Source: Desulfosporosinus youngiae DSM 17734
Lineage (GTDB): Bacteria; Bacillota; Desulfitobacteriia; Desulfitobacteriales; Desulfitobacteriaceae
NCBI RefSeq assembly: GCF_000244895.1
Contig: NZ_CM001441.1
Location: 3,058,226-3,122,225 of the forward strand
DNA length: 64,000 bases
Direction: 5' to 3'
Position numbers and translations under genes: made by a program. Numbering within the stretch: position 1 is the first letter of the stretch; each line of letters begins with the position of its first letter. Positions 25,797-34,601 of this stretch are shown piece by piece. Below the pieces are notes generated by a model, which saw nothing but the letters and a program-made list of their open reading frames with translations, was not told the DNA's origin and made no database searches.

Positions 25797-26629
25797 TAGC
25801 GCTTTCCTCCCTTCGCCAGGGGACTAACCATAATAATATTCGATTGAAATAGTTTTTGCACGACCGTAGCGGCTATTCCTGCAGGATCGTTTGTAGCATC
25901 AATTATTTCTCCGCCGCTGCGGCCCGGTGGTGCAAAAATTCGGGAGACACTGGTGGGGGATCCTTTAAGCCCCATTTGTTTGACATCAAAGGGAAGGGCT
26001 TTAACATCCCATACTTCCGGCTCATAGGCAGCCGCTTTCATCATATTGGGAAGTGAAGCGTAACGCAAGTCATTCAACTCTTTTTCCACCGTAAGTAAGG
26101 CCGGCAGCTGAGCTTCAACAATCTGACGCCCACTCTCTGTTTTGCGTTCGGCCGTTACGGAAGTATCGGTGACTTCTCGTACCTTTATCACATAGGTTAA
26201 TTGAGGGAATCCAAGTCGTTGAGCTATACCAGGGCCCGTTTGAGCGGTATCTCCGTCAATAGCTTCTTTTCCCGCAAATACAAGGTCGATAGGTTCAGCT
26301 TCATGTAACTTTTTGATAGCCATCGAAAGTATGTAGGCCGTGGCTAAAGAGTCTGAACCGCCGAAGGCACGGTCACTCAGAAGAATTGCACGATCAGCCC
26401 CGTAAGTCATAGCTTTTTTCAGTGCCTCTTTGGCTTGCGGGGGCCCCATAGATACAATGGTAACCTTCCCGCCAACCTTTTCTTTAAGGCGAATTGCTTC
26501 TTCTAAACCATGCGCATCATAGGGGTTAATGATTGACGGTACGCCCTCTCTCATTAGGGTATTAGTAACCGGATCAATACGCACTTCAGAAGTATCTGGA
26601 ACTTGTTTAAGACAGACGACTAAGTTCAC
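25796..26629 (-). CDS. fixA: FixA/EtfB electron transfer flavoprotein beta subunit
   Basis: A 277-residue ETF beta subunit with MNLVVCLKQVPDT at the N terminus, VTIVSMGPPQAKEALKKAM and FAGKEAIDGDTAQTGPGIAQRLG, diagnostic of the family. It pairs with FixB and in bifurcating ETFs holds the bifurcating FAD site. The start codon is GTG with AAAGGAGGG 8 bases upstream. It is the first gene of fixABCX, read from a TTGAAA-17-TAAAAT promoter. Confidence 0.95.
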   Translation of the reverse strand: MNLVVCLKQVPDTSEVRIDPVTNTLMREGVPSIINPYDAHGLEEAIRLKEKVGGKVTIVSMGPPQAKEALKKAMTYGADRAILLSDRAFGGSDSLATAYILSMAIKKLHEAEPIDLVFAGKEAIDGDTAQTGPGIAQRLGFPQLTYVIKVREVTDTSVTAERKTESGRQIVEAQLPALLTVEKELNDLRYASLPNMMKAAAYEPEVWDVKALPFDVKQMGLKGSPTSVSRIFAPPGRSGGEIIDATNDPAGIAATVVQKLFQSNIIMVSPLAKGGKR

Positions 26630-26699
26630 AAAAAATTCCCTCCTTTATGTGAAAGTTTCGGACTTATCCAAATTAATTTAGAATTTGAATCACTTAAAT

Positions 26700-26728
26700 A
26701 TTTTAGTCTAAATTTTAAAAAATTTCAA
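26700..26728 (-). promoter_or_regulatory. Sigma-A promoter of fixABCX
   Basis: On the minus strand TTGAAA (26723-26728) and TAAAAT (26700-26705) are 17 bases apart in an A/T-rich leader 70 bases before the fixA start. Confidence 0.65.
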
Positions 26729-26779
26729 GGTTTTATTCGTTTTATAATATTATTTGTTGAATTTTGTAGATTTAACGAT

Positions 26780-27694
26780 CTATTTGTTCTCTTCGAGATA
26801 CTTTTCAACTTCGACCGCGGCCAAAGCACCATCCCCAACAGCGGTTGCCACTTGACGCAGAGGAGTATTGCGAATGTCTCCGGCTGCATAAACACCTTTA
26901 ATATTGGTCTCTAATAGTGCATTCGTCAGAATATACCCCCGCTCATCCGTTTCAATCTCCCCTTGAAGGAATTGAGCATTAGGATCCGTTCCTACATAAA
27001 TAAATACGCCATCAGCAGAAATTTCTCGTATTGCCCCACTTAGGACATCGCGAATTCTTACACCTTCTACATGGCTGGAACCTAAAATTTCCTCTACCAC
27101 AGCATTTAGTTCGAAACGGATTTTATGATTGTCTTTAGCTCTGTTCAAAGCAGTTTGGGAGGCACGAAAGCCGGTTCTTCTATGGACAATAGTTACTTCC
27201 TCAGCAAACCTGGTAAGGTAGGTACCTTCTTCGATTGCTGCATCTCCCCCGCCAACAACGATAACCTTTTTACCTTTAAAGAAGGCGCCGTCACAGGTTG
27301 CACAATAGGATACTCCACTGCCTATAAATCGATCTTCCCCGGGGACACCTAATAACCTGGGCTTCGATCCCGCAGTGATAATAATGCTTCGTGTCTCAAG
27401 TACTTGATTGTTTGTATGTACTTTTTTTACAGACTCCTGAAGTTCGAAGGTTTGTACTTCCTCGAAAATAAACTCAACACCAAAGGCTAAAGCCTGCTTA
27501 TGAAATAAATTCATAAGTTCATACCCATTAATTCCATCCGGAAATCCAGGATAGTTCTCAATATTCTCCGTCGAAGCAGCCTGCCCTCCCGGCATTGCTA
27601 ATTCAATAATCGCTGTTTTCAGCCCTCCCCGTGCAGCATATATCCCGGCTGTTAGACCTGCAGGACCGGCACCGACAATAAGAACGTCATACAT
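26780..27694 (-). CDS. trxB: Thioredoxin reductase
   Basis: A 304-residue low-molecular-weight thioredoxin reductase. The FAD motif is VLIVGAGPAGLTAGIYAA, the redox-active pair is Cys131-ATC134 (YCATCDGAFF), the NADPH motif is VVGGGDAAIEEG, and the C-terminal FAD contact is GVYAAGDIRNTPLRQVATAVGDGA. It reduces thioredoxin with NADPH. The ATG at 27692-27694 has GAGAGG 9 bases upstream; an in-frame TTG farther up lacks a site. A CsoR-like operator lies between its promoter and start. It precedes fixA on the same strand but the fix operon has its own promoter. Confidence 0.95.
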   Translation of the reverse strand: MYDVLIVGAGPAGLTAGIYAARGGLKTAIIELAMPGGQAASTENIENYPGFPDGINGYELMNLFHKQALAFGVEFIFEEVQTFELQESVKKVHTNNQVLETRSIIITAGSKPRLLGVPGEDRFIGSGVSYCATCDGAFFKGKKVIVVGGGDAAIEEGTYLTRFAEEVTIVHRRTGFRASQTALNRAKDNHKIRFELNAVVEEILGSSHVEGVRIRDVLSGAIREISADGVFIYVGTDPNAQFLQGEIETDERGYILTNALLETNIKGVYAAGDIRNTPLRQVATAVGDGALAAVEVEKYLEENK

Positions 27695-27724
27695 GACTTT
27701 CGACCTCTCTTTATTCAACAATTT

Positions 27725-27758
27725 ATACCCCTTAAGGGTATTGCTCTTTCATAGTATA
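27725..27758 (-). promoter_or_regulatory. trxB promoter -10 box and CsoR-type operator
   Basis: TATACT on the minus strand (27753-27758) is a good -10 box; the -35 region is weak. Directly downstream, at 27725-27741, ATACCC-CTTAA-GGGTAT forms a perfect 6-base-arm palindrome. Its arms, spacing and position after the -10 box match the operator in front of csoR in this window. This suggests repression of trxB by CsoR or a paralogue such as CstR. Confidence 0.55.
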
Positions 27759-27895
27759 ACATAGTTTATCCGGAATTTAAAAGTAATTGGCCCAAATAGA
27801 TTAAATTAATGGAGGGATTTTCAAATGTTGGGAAGAATATAATAAGACTGTCTTAACTAGTTTCAATGTTCCAGTCTTAAAAGGAGGAATCATAC

Positions 27896-30652
27896 TTGCG
27901 CCGTTTCCTAAGAATACTTATTGGCTTTATTATTGTGATCGCAATCCTGACTGCGTCGAGCGGTCTATATGAGGATTGGTTATGGTTCAATGATCTTGGT
28001 TATTCTCAATTATTTTGGACCCCATTATTAAGTAAATTACTTTTTCAAGCCGTCAACGGAACCATTCTTTTCCTATTTATCGCCGGCACCTTATTGTCTA
28101 TTCGCCATGCTATTGTGACCTCCGTTAACGAACGCCTGCGTCTTCGTTTGCGTTTGGTACAGGATATGAACCGCCCGGTTTTAAGCCTGAGCCAACGAAG
28201 GGTGACTATATGGTTATTAATTATATCGGCAATTGTAAGCTTTGGCATTAGTTTTGTGGCTGGATTCACTGGCTGGCTGGATATTCTCTCCTTTACCCAT
28301 GCTACCCAATTTAGTCAGGTCGATCCGATTTTCGGCAAGAATTTAGCGTTTTACTTTTTTCGATTGCCTTTCTTGGTAACCATATATGAGGCTTTTTTTG
28401 GTCCTCTGTTTTTACTCACCTTGTTTACCATCATTTTCTATATCGTAACCGGGGTTATTCGTTTCCATTCGAAAAAGCTATGGCAAAATGGGGCTGTCTC
28501 CATGGGACCCAGTTGTCGGAAGCATTTAGCCTTTTTAATTGGAATCCTCTTTGTCTTAAAAGCCTATGGATACTACTTGAATATTTTTCAGTTGCTTTAT
28601 TCTACTCATGGACACGTAGTTGGAGCCGGCTTCACGGATCTAAATGCTACTCTGCCCGCACTCAAAATCTTGATTGTTATCAGTATTATAGGATCTATTT
28701 TGGCCTTTGGTTCCCTTACTTTTAGAGATACCCGCTTATTAACCGTTCCAGTTGTCGGAAATATCCTCGTCGGAATCCTGATTTACAGCATTATACCAGC
28801 GCTCATTCAATCCTTTATTGTTCTTCCCAATGAACTTAGTAAAGAGCGCCCCTATATTCAGCATGAACTCGAACTAACCCGCTTCGGGTATGGCCTGGAC
28901 CATATTAAGGAGATCGATTATCCTGGCGACACCCCTATTACAACCGACGCTTTGAAAAATGATCTGGGAACACTCAACAACATACGGCTTAATGATGCCC
29001 GTCCCCTGTTGCAGACCTATAACCAGAAACAGGGCATACGACTCTATTACAAATTTAACGATATTGATATCGACCGCTACCTGATCAATGGTGAATCACG
29101 TCAAGTTATGATAGGCCCCCGGGAAATATCCACTTCCGATTTAGCTTCAGAAGCAAAAACCTTTGTTAATATTCGGTTTAAATATACCCACGGTTTTGGC
29201 GCTTCCGCATCCTTTGCCAATGCCGTCACCTCTGAAGGACTGCCCTCATTCGCCATCAAAGACGTTCCTCCTGTCAGTGAGTTTCCTGAATTAAGACTTA
29301 CAGAGCCAAGAATCTACTATGGTGAACTTACGGACGACTGGGTCGTCGCCAATACTAAGGTTAAGGAATTCGATTACCCCTTGGGAAACTCCAATGCTGA
29401 AAATTCTTATGAGGGTAAAACCGGAATTCCTTTAACTCCGCTTAATAAATTTATGCTTTCTCTTCGCCATGGGACCCCACGTTTCTATCTTGCCAATGAA
29501 GTGACTGCAGAAAGTAAAATGCTTGTATTCCGCAATATCAATGATCGGGTTCAAAAACTGGCACCCTTTTTGACCTATGATACAGATCCCTATATGGTCA
29601 TTAATAATGGCCGCATAAAATGGATTATCGACGCCTATACCACCTCCGAGGCTCTTCCTTATTCACATCTTCAGCCAAACTTAGAATTTAACTACATCAG
29701 GAACTCCGTAAAAGTAATTATTGATGCCTATGACGGAACGGTTGATTTTTATGCTATCGATCCCGACGATCCTATTTTACAAACCTACATGAAAATCTTC
29801 CCAGGCGTTTTCAAGGACGCTGCAAGCATACCTCCCGGTCTGAAGAGTCATTTACGCTATCCGGAAACACTTTTTAGTGTTCAAAGTAATATGCTTAAGA
29901 ACTTTCATATGACAAATCCCTCTGTTTTTTACAATAAAGAGGACTCCTGGGATATTGCTCAAGAACTCTTTGAGAGTAAACCTCAAAGCGTAACCCCCTA
30001 TTACACCATAATGAAGATTCCGGGAGAAGACAAACCGGAGTTTGTGCTGATGCTTCCCTTTACACCGGCTTCCAGCGCCACAAATACACGAAATAATATG
30101 ATTGCCTGGATGGCAGCGCGGATGGATGGAGAGCATTATGGTGAGATATTGCTTTACAAGCTTCCTAAGAATATTGAGATTTACGGACCCTTGCAAATCG
30201 AATCTCGAATTGACCAGGATCCTGGGATTTCCGAACAGCTTTCCCTGTGGGATCAAAAAGGATCAAGTGTCATTCGCGGAAATCTCTTAGCTCTTCCGAT
30301 TGGCGGAGGCTTCCTCTATGTAGAACCTATTTATCTGCAGTCGGATAAAGGCGGCAGTATTCCGGAAATGAAACAGGTCATTCTTGCCTATCAAAATCGT
30401 TTAGTCATGGCTGGAACTTTGGCGGAAGCCTTAACTCAACTATTTGGAGAAGGAGTACCTCGGCTCACAACACCCGGACAAGGTGCTGTGCTGCCGCCTG
30501 GTTCTCCAAAAGAAGCAGAAGTAACGGCTGAAGATTCCCAAACTATAACCACCATCATTGAGCAAATGAATCAAATCCGAGCCTTATTGGATAATTTAGA
30601 AACTCAACTCAAAGGCCTGCAAAGCACCTCAAGTGATATAATCTCAGAGTAA
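27896..30652 (+). CDS. UPF0182-family membrane protein
   Basis: A 918-residue protein of the UPF0182 (COG1615) family. The start is TTG with AAAGGAGG 7 bases before it. Seven or so membrane helices occupy residues 1-310, followed by a large extracytoplasmic domain and a Q/L-rich C-terminal tail. Family landmarks include LYEDWLWFNDLGYSQLFW, YYLNIFQLLYSTHG and RYPETLF. The function of the family is not established. The leader contains a 7-bp hairpin (27844-27850 with 27872-27878) ending just before the ribosome site. It is monocistronic, with a terminator at 30704. Confidence 0.9.
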   Translation: MRRFLRILIGFIIVIAILTASSGLYEDWLWFNDLGYSQLFWTPLLSKLLFQAVNGTILFLFIAGTLLSIRHAIVTSVNERLRLRLRLVQDMNRPVLSLSQRRVTIWLLIISAIVSFGISFVAGFTGWLDILSFTHATQFSQVDPIFGKNLAFYFFRLPFLVTIYEAFFGPLFLLTLFTIIFYIVTGVIRFHSKKLWQNGAVSMGPSCRKHLAFLIGILFVLKAYGYYLNIFQLLYSTHGHVVGAGFTDLNATLPALKILIVISIIGSILAFGSLTFRDTRLLTVPVVGNILVGILIYSIIPALIQSFIVLPNELSKERPYIQHELELTRFGYGLDHIKEIDYPGDTPITTDALKNDLGTLNNIRLNDARPLLQTYNQKQGIRLYYKFNDIDIDRYLINGESRQVMIGPREISTSDLASEAKTFVNIRFKYTHGFGASASFANAVTSEGLPSFAIKDVPPVSEFPELRLTEPRIYYGELTDDWVVANTKVKEFDYPLGNSNAENSYEGKTGIPLTPLNKFMLSLRHGTPRFYLANEVTAESKMLVFRNINDRVQKLAPFLTYDTDPYMVINNGRIKWIIDAYTTSEALPYSHLQPNLEFNYIRNSVKVIIDAYDGTVDFYAIDPDDPILQTYMKIFPGVFKDAASIPPGLKSHLRYPETLFSVQSNMLKNFHMTNPSVFYNKEDSWDIAQELFESKPQSVTPYYTIMKIPGEDKPEFVLMLPFTPASSATNTRNNMIAWMAARMDGEHYGEILLYKLPKNIEIYGPLQIESRIDQDPGISEQLSLWDQKGSSVIRGNLLALPIGGGFLYVEPIYLQSDKGGSIPEMKQVILAYQNRLVMAGTLAEALTQLFGEGVPRLTTPGQGAVLPPGSPKEAEVTAEDSQTITTIIEQMNQIRALLDNLETQLKGLQSTSSDIISE

Positions 30653-30703
30653 GAAAGGGCTGCTGCAAAACAGCTTTCGGTAAATAATATGCACAAAAAA
30701 TCA

Positions 30704-30743
30704 GCCCGAAGGACGTTTTTTAACGCCTTTCGGGCCTTTTTAT
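30704..30743 (+). terminator. Terminator after the UPF0182 gene
   Basis: GCCCGAAGG pairs with CCTTTCGGGC (one bulge), followed by CTTTTTATT on the + strand. It may also serve the convergent gene at 30781. Confidence 0.75.
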
Positions 30744-30780
30744 TACCTTATCCTAAAAAATACTAGCAAATTGCTATGGC

Positions 30781-32031
30781 CTAATTCACTTTGGACTTAA
30801 TAGGGGATAATTCTACAAGGGTCGAGGTCCCTGATCGATTAAGCTGAATAAGCTCAGCACCATCATCAGAGATGTAGTTCTCATCCCCGAGCAATTCAAA
30901 CTCTTCAAGCTGCCCTCCAGTGATAATAGAGACTGTTTTCTGATTATAGATGACTATCTGGCCTTTTGAACCGATAATAGTCCTTACCTCGCTAAAGGGA
31001 AGGGAGCCTTCCCATTCTGTTACCAGAGACGGATTATTTTTCATTTCAGAAAGGTCCTCTGTCGTTTTGATCTTAACAAGCTGATTATTTTTAATTTCCC
31101 CTATATACACCTTGCCATTTCGTATTCCTAAGACCCTATCATTAGCATTCTTAGAGATAGTTTGACGATTTCCAACACCTAAAGAAACGACTTGCTGAGT
31201 CCCACTCACTTTGCTATTGATAAATAATGTTCCATACCGATCAGAGGCAGCCATTCCATCAATGATCTCCCCAGTTCGATTCAAGGTGCGTACGTTTTTC
31301 ATAACGTCAATTTCCATAAGTTTTTCAGTTGATCCGTTTTTAACGGTAAGATAAATAAGATTCGTAGTTGTTGAAACAACCAATTCGTCGATTTTTCCGT
31401 CGGCCGGAAACTCATTAATGGTTTGATTAAAACGATCATCTGGTGAAGTATCTTCATCACTATCAGGAAGTTCAAGTGTATAGAGTTCTGTAATTTGCGG
31501 ATTGCCGTACCGGGCTTCGGTTTTAGTCTGAGGTACAGTTTCTTTTGGCTTTTCTGCGGGTTTATTCGGCTTTTGATTGGGATCTTCAAGATCAGGTTCA
31601 TTGACAGCCGGCTTAGTTGGAGTCTGTACAGGTTTCACGGGTACCGTCACGTAAGTTACAGGATTCGGGTTCTTTTTAGCATAAAAATAGAGTAGGGTAT
31701 CCCGGTCAGGCAGCCATTGATAAGAGAGAACCCCCTTTGTTTTTTCGTTGTCGGGAGCTTTCTTTTCAAAAACTATTTTTTCTTTTTTGAGATTGAAGAT
31801 TTTTAAAGTTCCATTTTCCATATACGCTAAATAATCTTTAGCATAAGATATTTGAATGTTTTCCAGATTTGAACCGGGTATAGTCGCTTTTAGTTCCTCC
31901 GTTATCGGTCCATTGTCAGCGACAGGCCCCAAAACTTTGGCCACTTGATGGTCAAGCAGAGAGTAGGCTCCGAATTGGAGAAAAAGTGAGATTAAGGACC
32001 AAACTAATATAATACGCAGCTTTTTCTTCAT
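30781..32031 (-). CDS. Membrane-anchored extracytoplasmic protein of unknown function
   Basis: A 416-residue protein I do not recognise. Residues 8-27 form one membrane anchor; the rest should lie outside. Short strand-rich repeats such as DYLAYMENGTLKIFNLKKEK and YQWLPDRDTLLYFYAKKN suggest a beta-propeller-like fold. A Pro/Lys/Glu-rich linker covers about 130-170. It begins 37 bases after the phosphodiester glycosidase gene and is probably co-transcribed with it, so a role at the cell surface is likely. Confidence 0.75.
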   Translation of the reverse strand: MKKKLRIILVWSLISLFLQFGAYSLLDHQVAKVLGPVADNGPITEELKATIPGSNLENIQISYAKDYLAYMENGTLKIFNLKKEKIVFEKKAPDNEKTKGVLSYQWLPDRDTLLYFYAKKNPNPVTYVTVPVKPVQTPTKPAVNEPDLEDPNQKPNKPAEKPKETVPQTKTEARYGNPQITELYTLELPDSDEDTSPDDRFNQTINEFPADGKIDELVVSTTTNLIYLTVKNGSTEKLMEIDVMKNVRTLNRTGEIIDGMAASDRYGTLFINSKVSGTQQVVSLGVGNRQTISKNANDRVLGIRNGKVYIGEIKNNQLVKIKTTEDLSEMKNNPSLVTEWEGSLPFSEVRTIIGSKGQIVIYNQKTVSIITGGQLEEFELLGDENYISDDGAELIQLNRSGTSTLVELSPIKSKVN

Positions 32032-32068
32032 GCGTCATTCATCCTCCTTCAGCAGAGATTCTCGTTTC

Positions 32069-33028
32069 CTATGGGGTTACTACAAAAGCAGTAGGAATAT
32101 AACGTTCACCAAAAATATTCCAAAGCTTATTCATGACTTTTCCATCATAAACAAGTTCTGAAGAAGAACCGCCATCGAGATTGACAGCATTTACGGCATC
32201 ATAATCATCAAAGACATTCATGAGATCCCGTAAAGTTGCGCCAATACTCCATGTAGGCTGGCGTCCGTCAATGACAACAAATATCACCGTTCCGTCCGCC
32301 CTTTGCCCGATGCCTGTCCGGGGGGCAATTCCCCACCCGCCATCGCCGCTGATTTGCGGCTTGCCATTAACAATCAAATTCGGTTCAAAGGTAACGACTT
32401 CACGCATGTTTTTCTCTATAAGTTGCTGAGCATTCATTTTACCGAGAACGAGTTTCCCTTGGTCATCAAATCCAACAATATTAACCGCCTTATCCCCCAC
32501 ATTGTTATGGACAATTTCCCCGTTATGCATTGTCAAACCATCCGGAAACGCTCCGTTTCCTTTGCCATTAGGGTCATAGAACCCTCCGGCATTGATCCCG
32601 GCAATTGCTCCCATATCCTTGACGAGATCAGTTACCCGTTCTCCGGTTACCCCAATCTCCTTAGTGACAGCTAACTTAACTCGTTTTGGGTCCTTAATCA
32701 ACATCACTTTACCTTTAAAACTTCGACCTTGAATATCTTCGATTGTTATTCCTGAAGCCTTATCTGTAATAACTTCTGTTCGTCCAAAATCTTGGTCGCC
32801 CCCTGGAGAGCTATTCGAATTCATAATACGGCTAATTTCTTCTTGAGAGAGAAAAGCCTCTACAACCTGTGGATGTCTGGAGGTAGCTACTGCTCCCACA
32901 GCAACGGTTTTGAGTGACTCAAATGGTCCCCAAAACAATATAAATGGAACAAGAATCGCTGCAAAAATCATATTATACATAAAAAACACTAGGATCATTC
33001 TTATTCTTATCTTACTTTTTTTTCTCAT
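32069..33028 (-). CDS. Phosphodiester glycosidase (NAGPA) domain protein, membrane-anchored
   Basis: A 319-residue protein with one N-terminal membrane segment (about 9-32) and a phosphodiester glycosidase domain. Conserved pieces are GINAGGFYDPNGKGNGAFPDGLTMHNGEIVHNN, GIAPRTGIGQRADGTVIFVVIDGRQ and AVNLDGGSSSELVYDG. Bacterial members act on sugar-phosphodiester bonds of envelope polymers, though few are characterised. RBS GGAAGGAG precedes the ATG. Its transcript seems to begin near 33184 and to carry an intrinsic terminator in the leader, which suggests attenuation. Confidence 0.88.
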   Translation of the reverse strand: MRKKSKIRIRMILVFFMYNMIFAAILVPFILFWGPFESLKTVAVGAVATSRHPQVVEAFLSQEEISRIMNSNSSPGGDQDFGRTEVITDKASGITIEDIQGRSFKGKVMLIKDPKRVKLAVTKEIGVTGERVTDLVKDMGAIAGINAGGFYDPNGKGNGAFPDGLTMHNGEIVHNNVGDKAVNIVGFDDQGKLVLGKMNAQQLIEKNMREVVTFEPNLIVNGKPQISGDGGWGIAPRTGIGQRADGTVIFVVIDGRQPTWSIGATLRDLMNVFDDYDAVNAVNLDGGSSSELVYDGKVMNKLWNIFGERYIPTAFVVTP

Positions 33029-33090
33029 CTATTTTTCTCCTTCCGATACAAATTGATATAAAACACACAAGGATTAGAGTTAGGTAGTGC

Positions 33091-33122
33091 AAAAAAACAA
33101 GCCGCAATTTTGGAGATGCGGC
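33091..33122 (-). terminator. Intrinsic terminator inside the leader of the phosphodiester glycosidase gene
   Basis: GCCGCA (33101-33106) and TGCGGC (33117-33122) form a 6-bp stem followed on the minus strand by TTGTTTTTTTG. It lies about 65 bases after the predicted start site and 63 bases before the gene. Confidence 0.65.
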
Positions 33123-33190
33123 CACGAATCACTTTACGACAGACTACTCATTATAGATCTTCCGTTATGAAATCGAATTTCAACGTCCTT

Positions 33191-33219
33191 AGTATAACAA
33201 AACATGTATATACTATCAA
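33191..33219 (-). promoter_or_regulatory. Sigma-A promoter driving the 33.1-kb leader
   Basis: On the minus strand TTGATA (33214-33219) and TATACT (33191-33196) are exactly 17 bases apart. Transcription would start near 33184, after the osmC terminator and before the leader terminator. Confidence 0.7.
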
Positions 33220-33261
33220 GGATTGTCTCTAAAGTATCTTGGTGTCTTGATGGCAGGAAGT

Positions 33262-33293
33262 AAAAAAAGAACCGTCTTAGATAAAGACGGCTC
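33262..33293 (-). terminator. Terminator of osmC
   Basis: On the minus strand GAGCCGTCTT-TATCT-AAGACGGTTC is followed by seven T residues, just after the osmC stop. Confidence 0.85.
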
Positions 33294-33299
33294 AAATTA

Positions 33300-33716
33300 T
33301 TATCGTTCGTTAATTTCAATTTGATAGGTCAGATTAGCAGCTTTATCGATCATATTAGCAACACTGCAGTATTTCTCCATTGAAAGTTGAACGGCACGAT
33401 CAAGCTTATCTTTTGGAAGAGATTCCCCCCAAAACTTATAGACTATTTCAATATCTTTGAAGACACGAGGATGATCGCTGGCGCGTTCACCTTCGACAGT
33501 TGCTTCAAAACGCTGGTATTTAACCTTCATCTTCTCAAGGATTAAAACAATGTCCATACCACTGCATCCGGCAATTGTCATCAGGAGAAGCTCCATAGGA
33601 CTCGTCCCATGCCCGGTTCCTCCGGCTGTTACGCTGGCATCCATATTGGTTAAGACTTTTGCACTGCCTTCACCTTGGAAATGCATTCCTTTTATATGTT
33701 TGACTGATACTTTCAC
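33300..33716 (-). CDS. OsmC-family peroxide/thiol-stress protein
   Basis: A 138-residue OsmC/YhfA-type protein. The two conserved cysteines of the fold are visible in AGCSGMDIVLILEK and KYCSVANMI. Relatives of the Ohr/OsmC group reduce organic peroxides with these cysteines; the YhfA-like branch is uncharacterised. The start is GTG at 33714-33716 with AAGGAG 11 bases upstream; reading farther upstream enters the preceding gene. It lies 16 bases after a membrane-protein gene, so the two are probably one transcript. Confidence 0.88.
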   Translation of the reverse strand: MKVSVKHIKGMHFQGEGSAKVLTNMDASVTAGGTGHGTSPMELLLMTIAGCSGMDIVLILEKMKVKYQRFEATVEGERASDHPRVFKDIEIVYKFWGESLPKDKLDRAVQLSMEKYCSVANMIDKAANLTYQIEINER

Positions 33717-33732
33717 TGTTATCCACTCCTTC

Positions 33733-34383
33733 CTACTTGGCGACCGCGTCAAGCTGCTCTTCATCATCGGGATACTCCTGATCTTGGAGTATAATGGATT
33801 GACCATGCAAATGAGTCTCAAACCTTAGTGGGAATATAAGAATCATTAATGCCAGACCACCTACGGCAAGTGAAAGATATTGCAGCGAAAGAATGGAAAA
33901 GACCAGAGAGGTTAATTTAGACGATGTACCGATAGCATAACTAAACGGTTGTACAAGCTCCAAGTTAGATTTTAGCCTTTGCTCAAGAGAAGCATCGGAA
34001 CCAGTTATGTTGCTGATCCAAACTTCCTTTTCTTCTGTATCTACGGAATTAATCAACTGCTTTCCCGTTTTAGAGAAAGGATCTAACGAAGACATATAGA
34101 TAAAACCCTTGGTTGTATATACCTTATACAATTCTACTGGTGCACCCGTAATTGCAGCCTTAGTATAGGTTCTCTCAATTCTTAGAATATCATCCTTGCC
34201 AACATTCACAGGCCCCTTATTTGTAATTATTGAGTATAAACCACGATCAATTAATTCAATATTGATTACTTTAACATCTAACAATCGAACCCCAACCATT
34301 GATATTAGTATTAGAAACAGACTTAAAAATATTACAACTCCCGCTATGCGTTCGCGATCTATCTGACTTCTTTTAAAAAGCAC
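33733..34383 (-). CDS. Two-helix membrane protein of unknown function
   Basis: I do not recognise the family. From the chosen GTG at 34381-34383 (AAAGGA 9 bases upstream) the protein has about 216 residues. An upstream in-frame ATG at 34458 has no ribosome site. A membrane helix at about 13-36 (AGVVIFLSLFLILISMVGV) and another near 170-190 (YLSLAVGGLALMILIFPL) bracket an extracytoplasmic strand-rich domain. The C-terminal tail is acidic. It precedes osmC by 16 bases. Confidence 0.7.
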   Translation of the reverse strand: MLFKRSQIDRERIAGVVIFLSLFLILISMVGVRLLDVKVINIELIDRGLYSIITNKGPVNVGKDDILRIERTYTKAAITGAPVELYKVYTTKGFIYMSSLDPFSKTGKQLINSVDTEEKEVWISNITGSDASLEQRLKSNLELVQPFSYAIGTSSKLTSLVFSILSLQYLSLAVGGLALMILIFPLRFETHLHGQSIILQDQEYPDDEEQLDAVAK

Positions 34384-34501
34384 AGTCACACGTCCTTTAC
34401 GTTTACTATGAGAAACTCTCTCTGTCTCTTTTTTAAATAGTTTACCCCCAAAACACATTGTACTATAAATAATTTAGTGAAACAAATCAATAAATACCTA
34501 T

Positions 34502-34542
34502 AACACACAAAGGAAAGGCATTTTTCCTTTCCTTTGTGTGTT
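34502..34542. terminator. Bidirectional terminator hairpin
   Basis: A perfect 17-bp stem (AACACACAAAGGAAAGG with its complement at 34526-34542) and a 7-base loop. It follows the stop of the gene at 34602 on the minus strand, 59 bases away. Confidence 0.7.
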
Positions 34543-34601
34543 ATCTTGTTCTTTCGAGTGTTTAATGCCATTTTTAACCACATGGCTAAGGGGCTCGAAA
34601 C

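Noticed and set aside
33134-33319. 61-codon frame between osmC and the phosphodiester glycosidase gene
   Set aside because: It spans the osmC terminator and the leader promoter and has no ribosome site.
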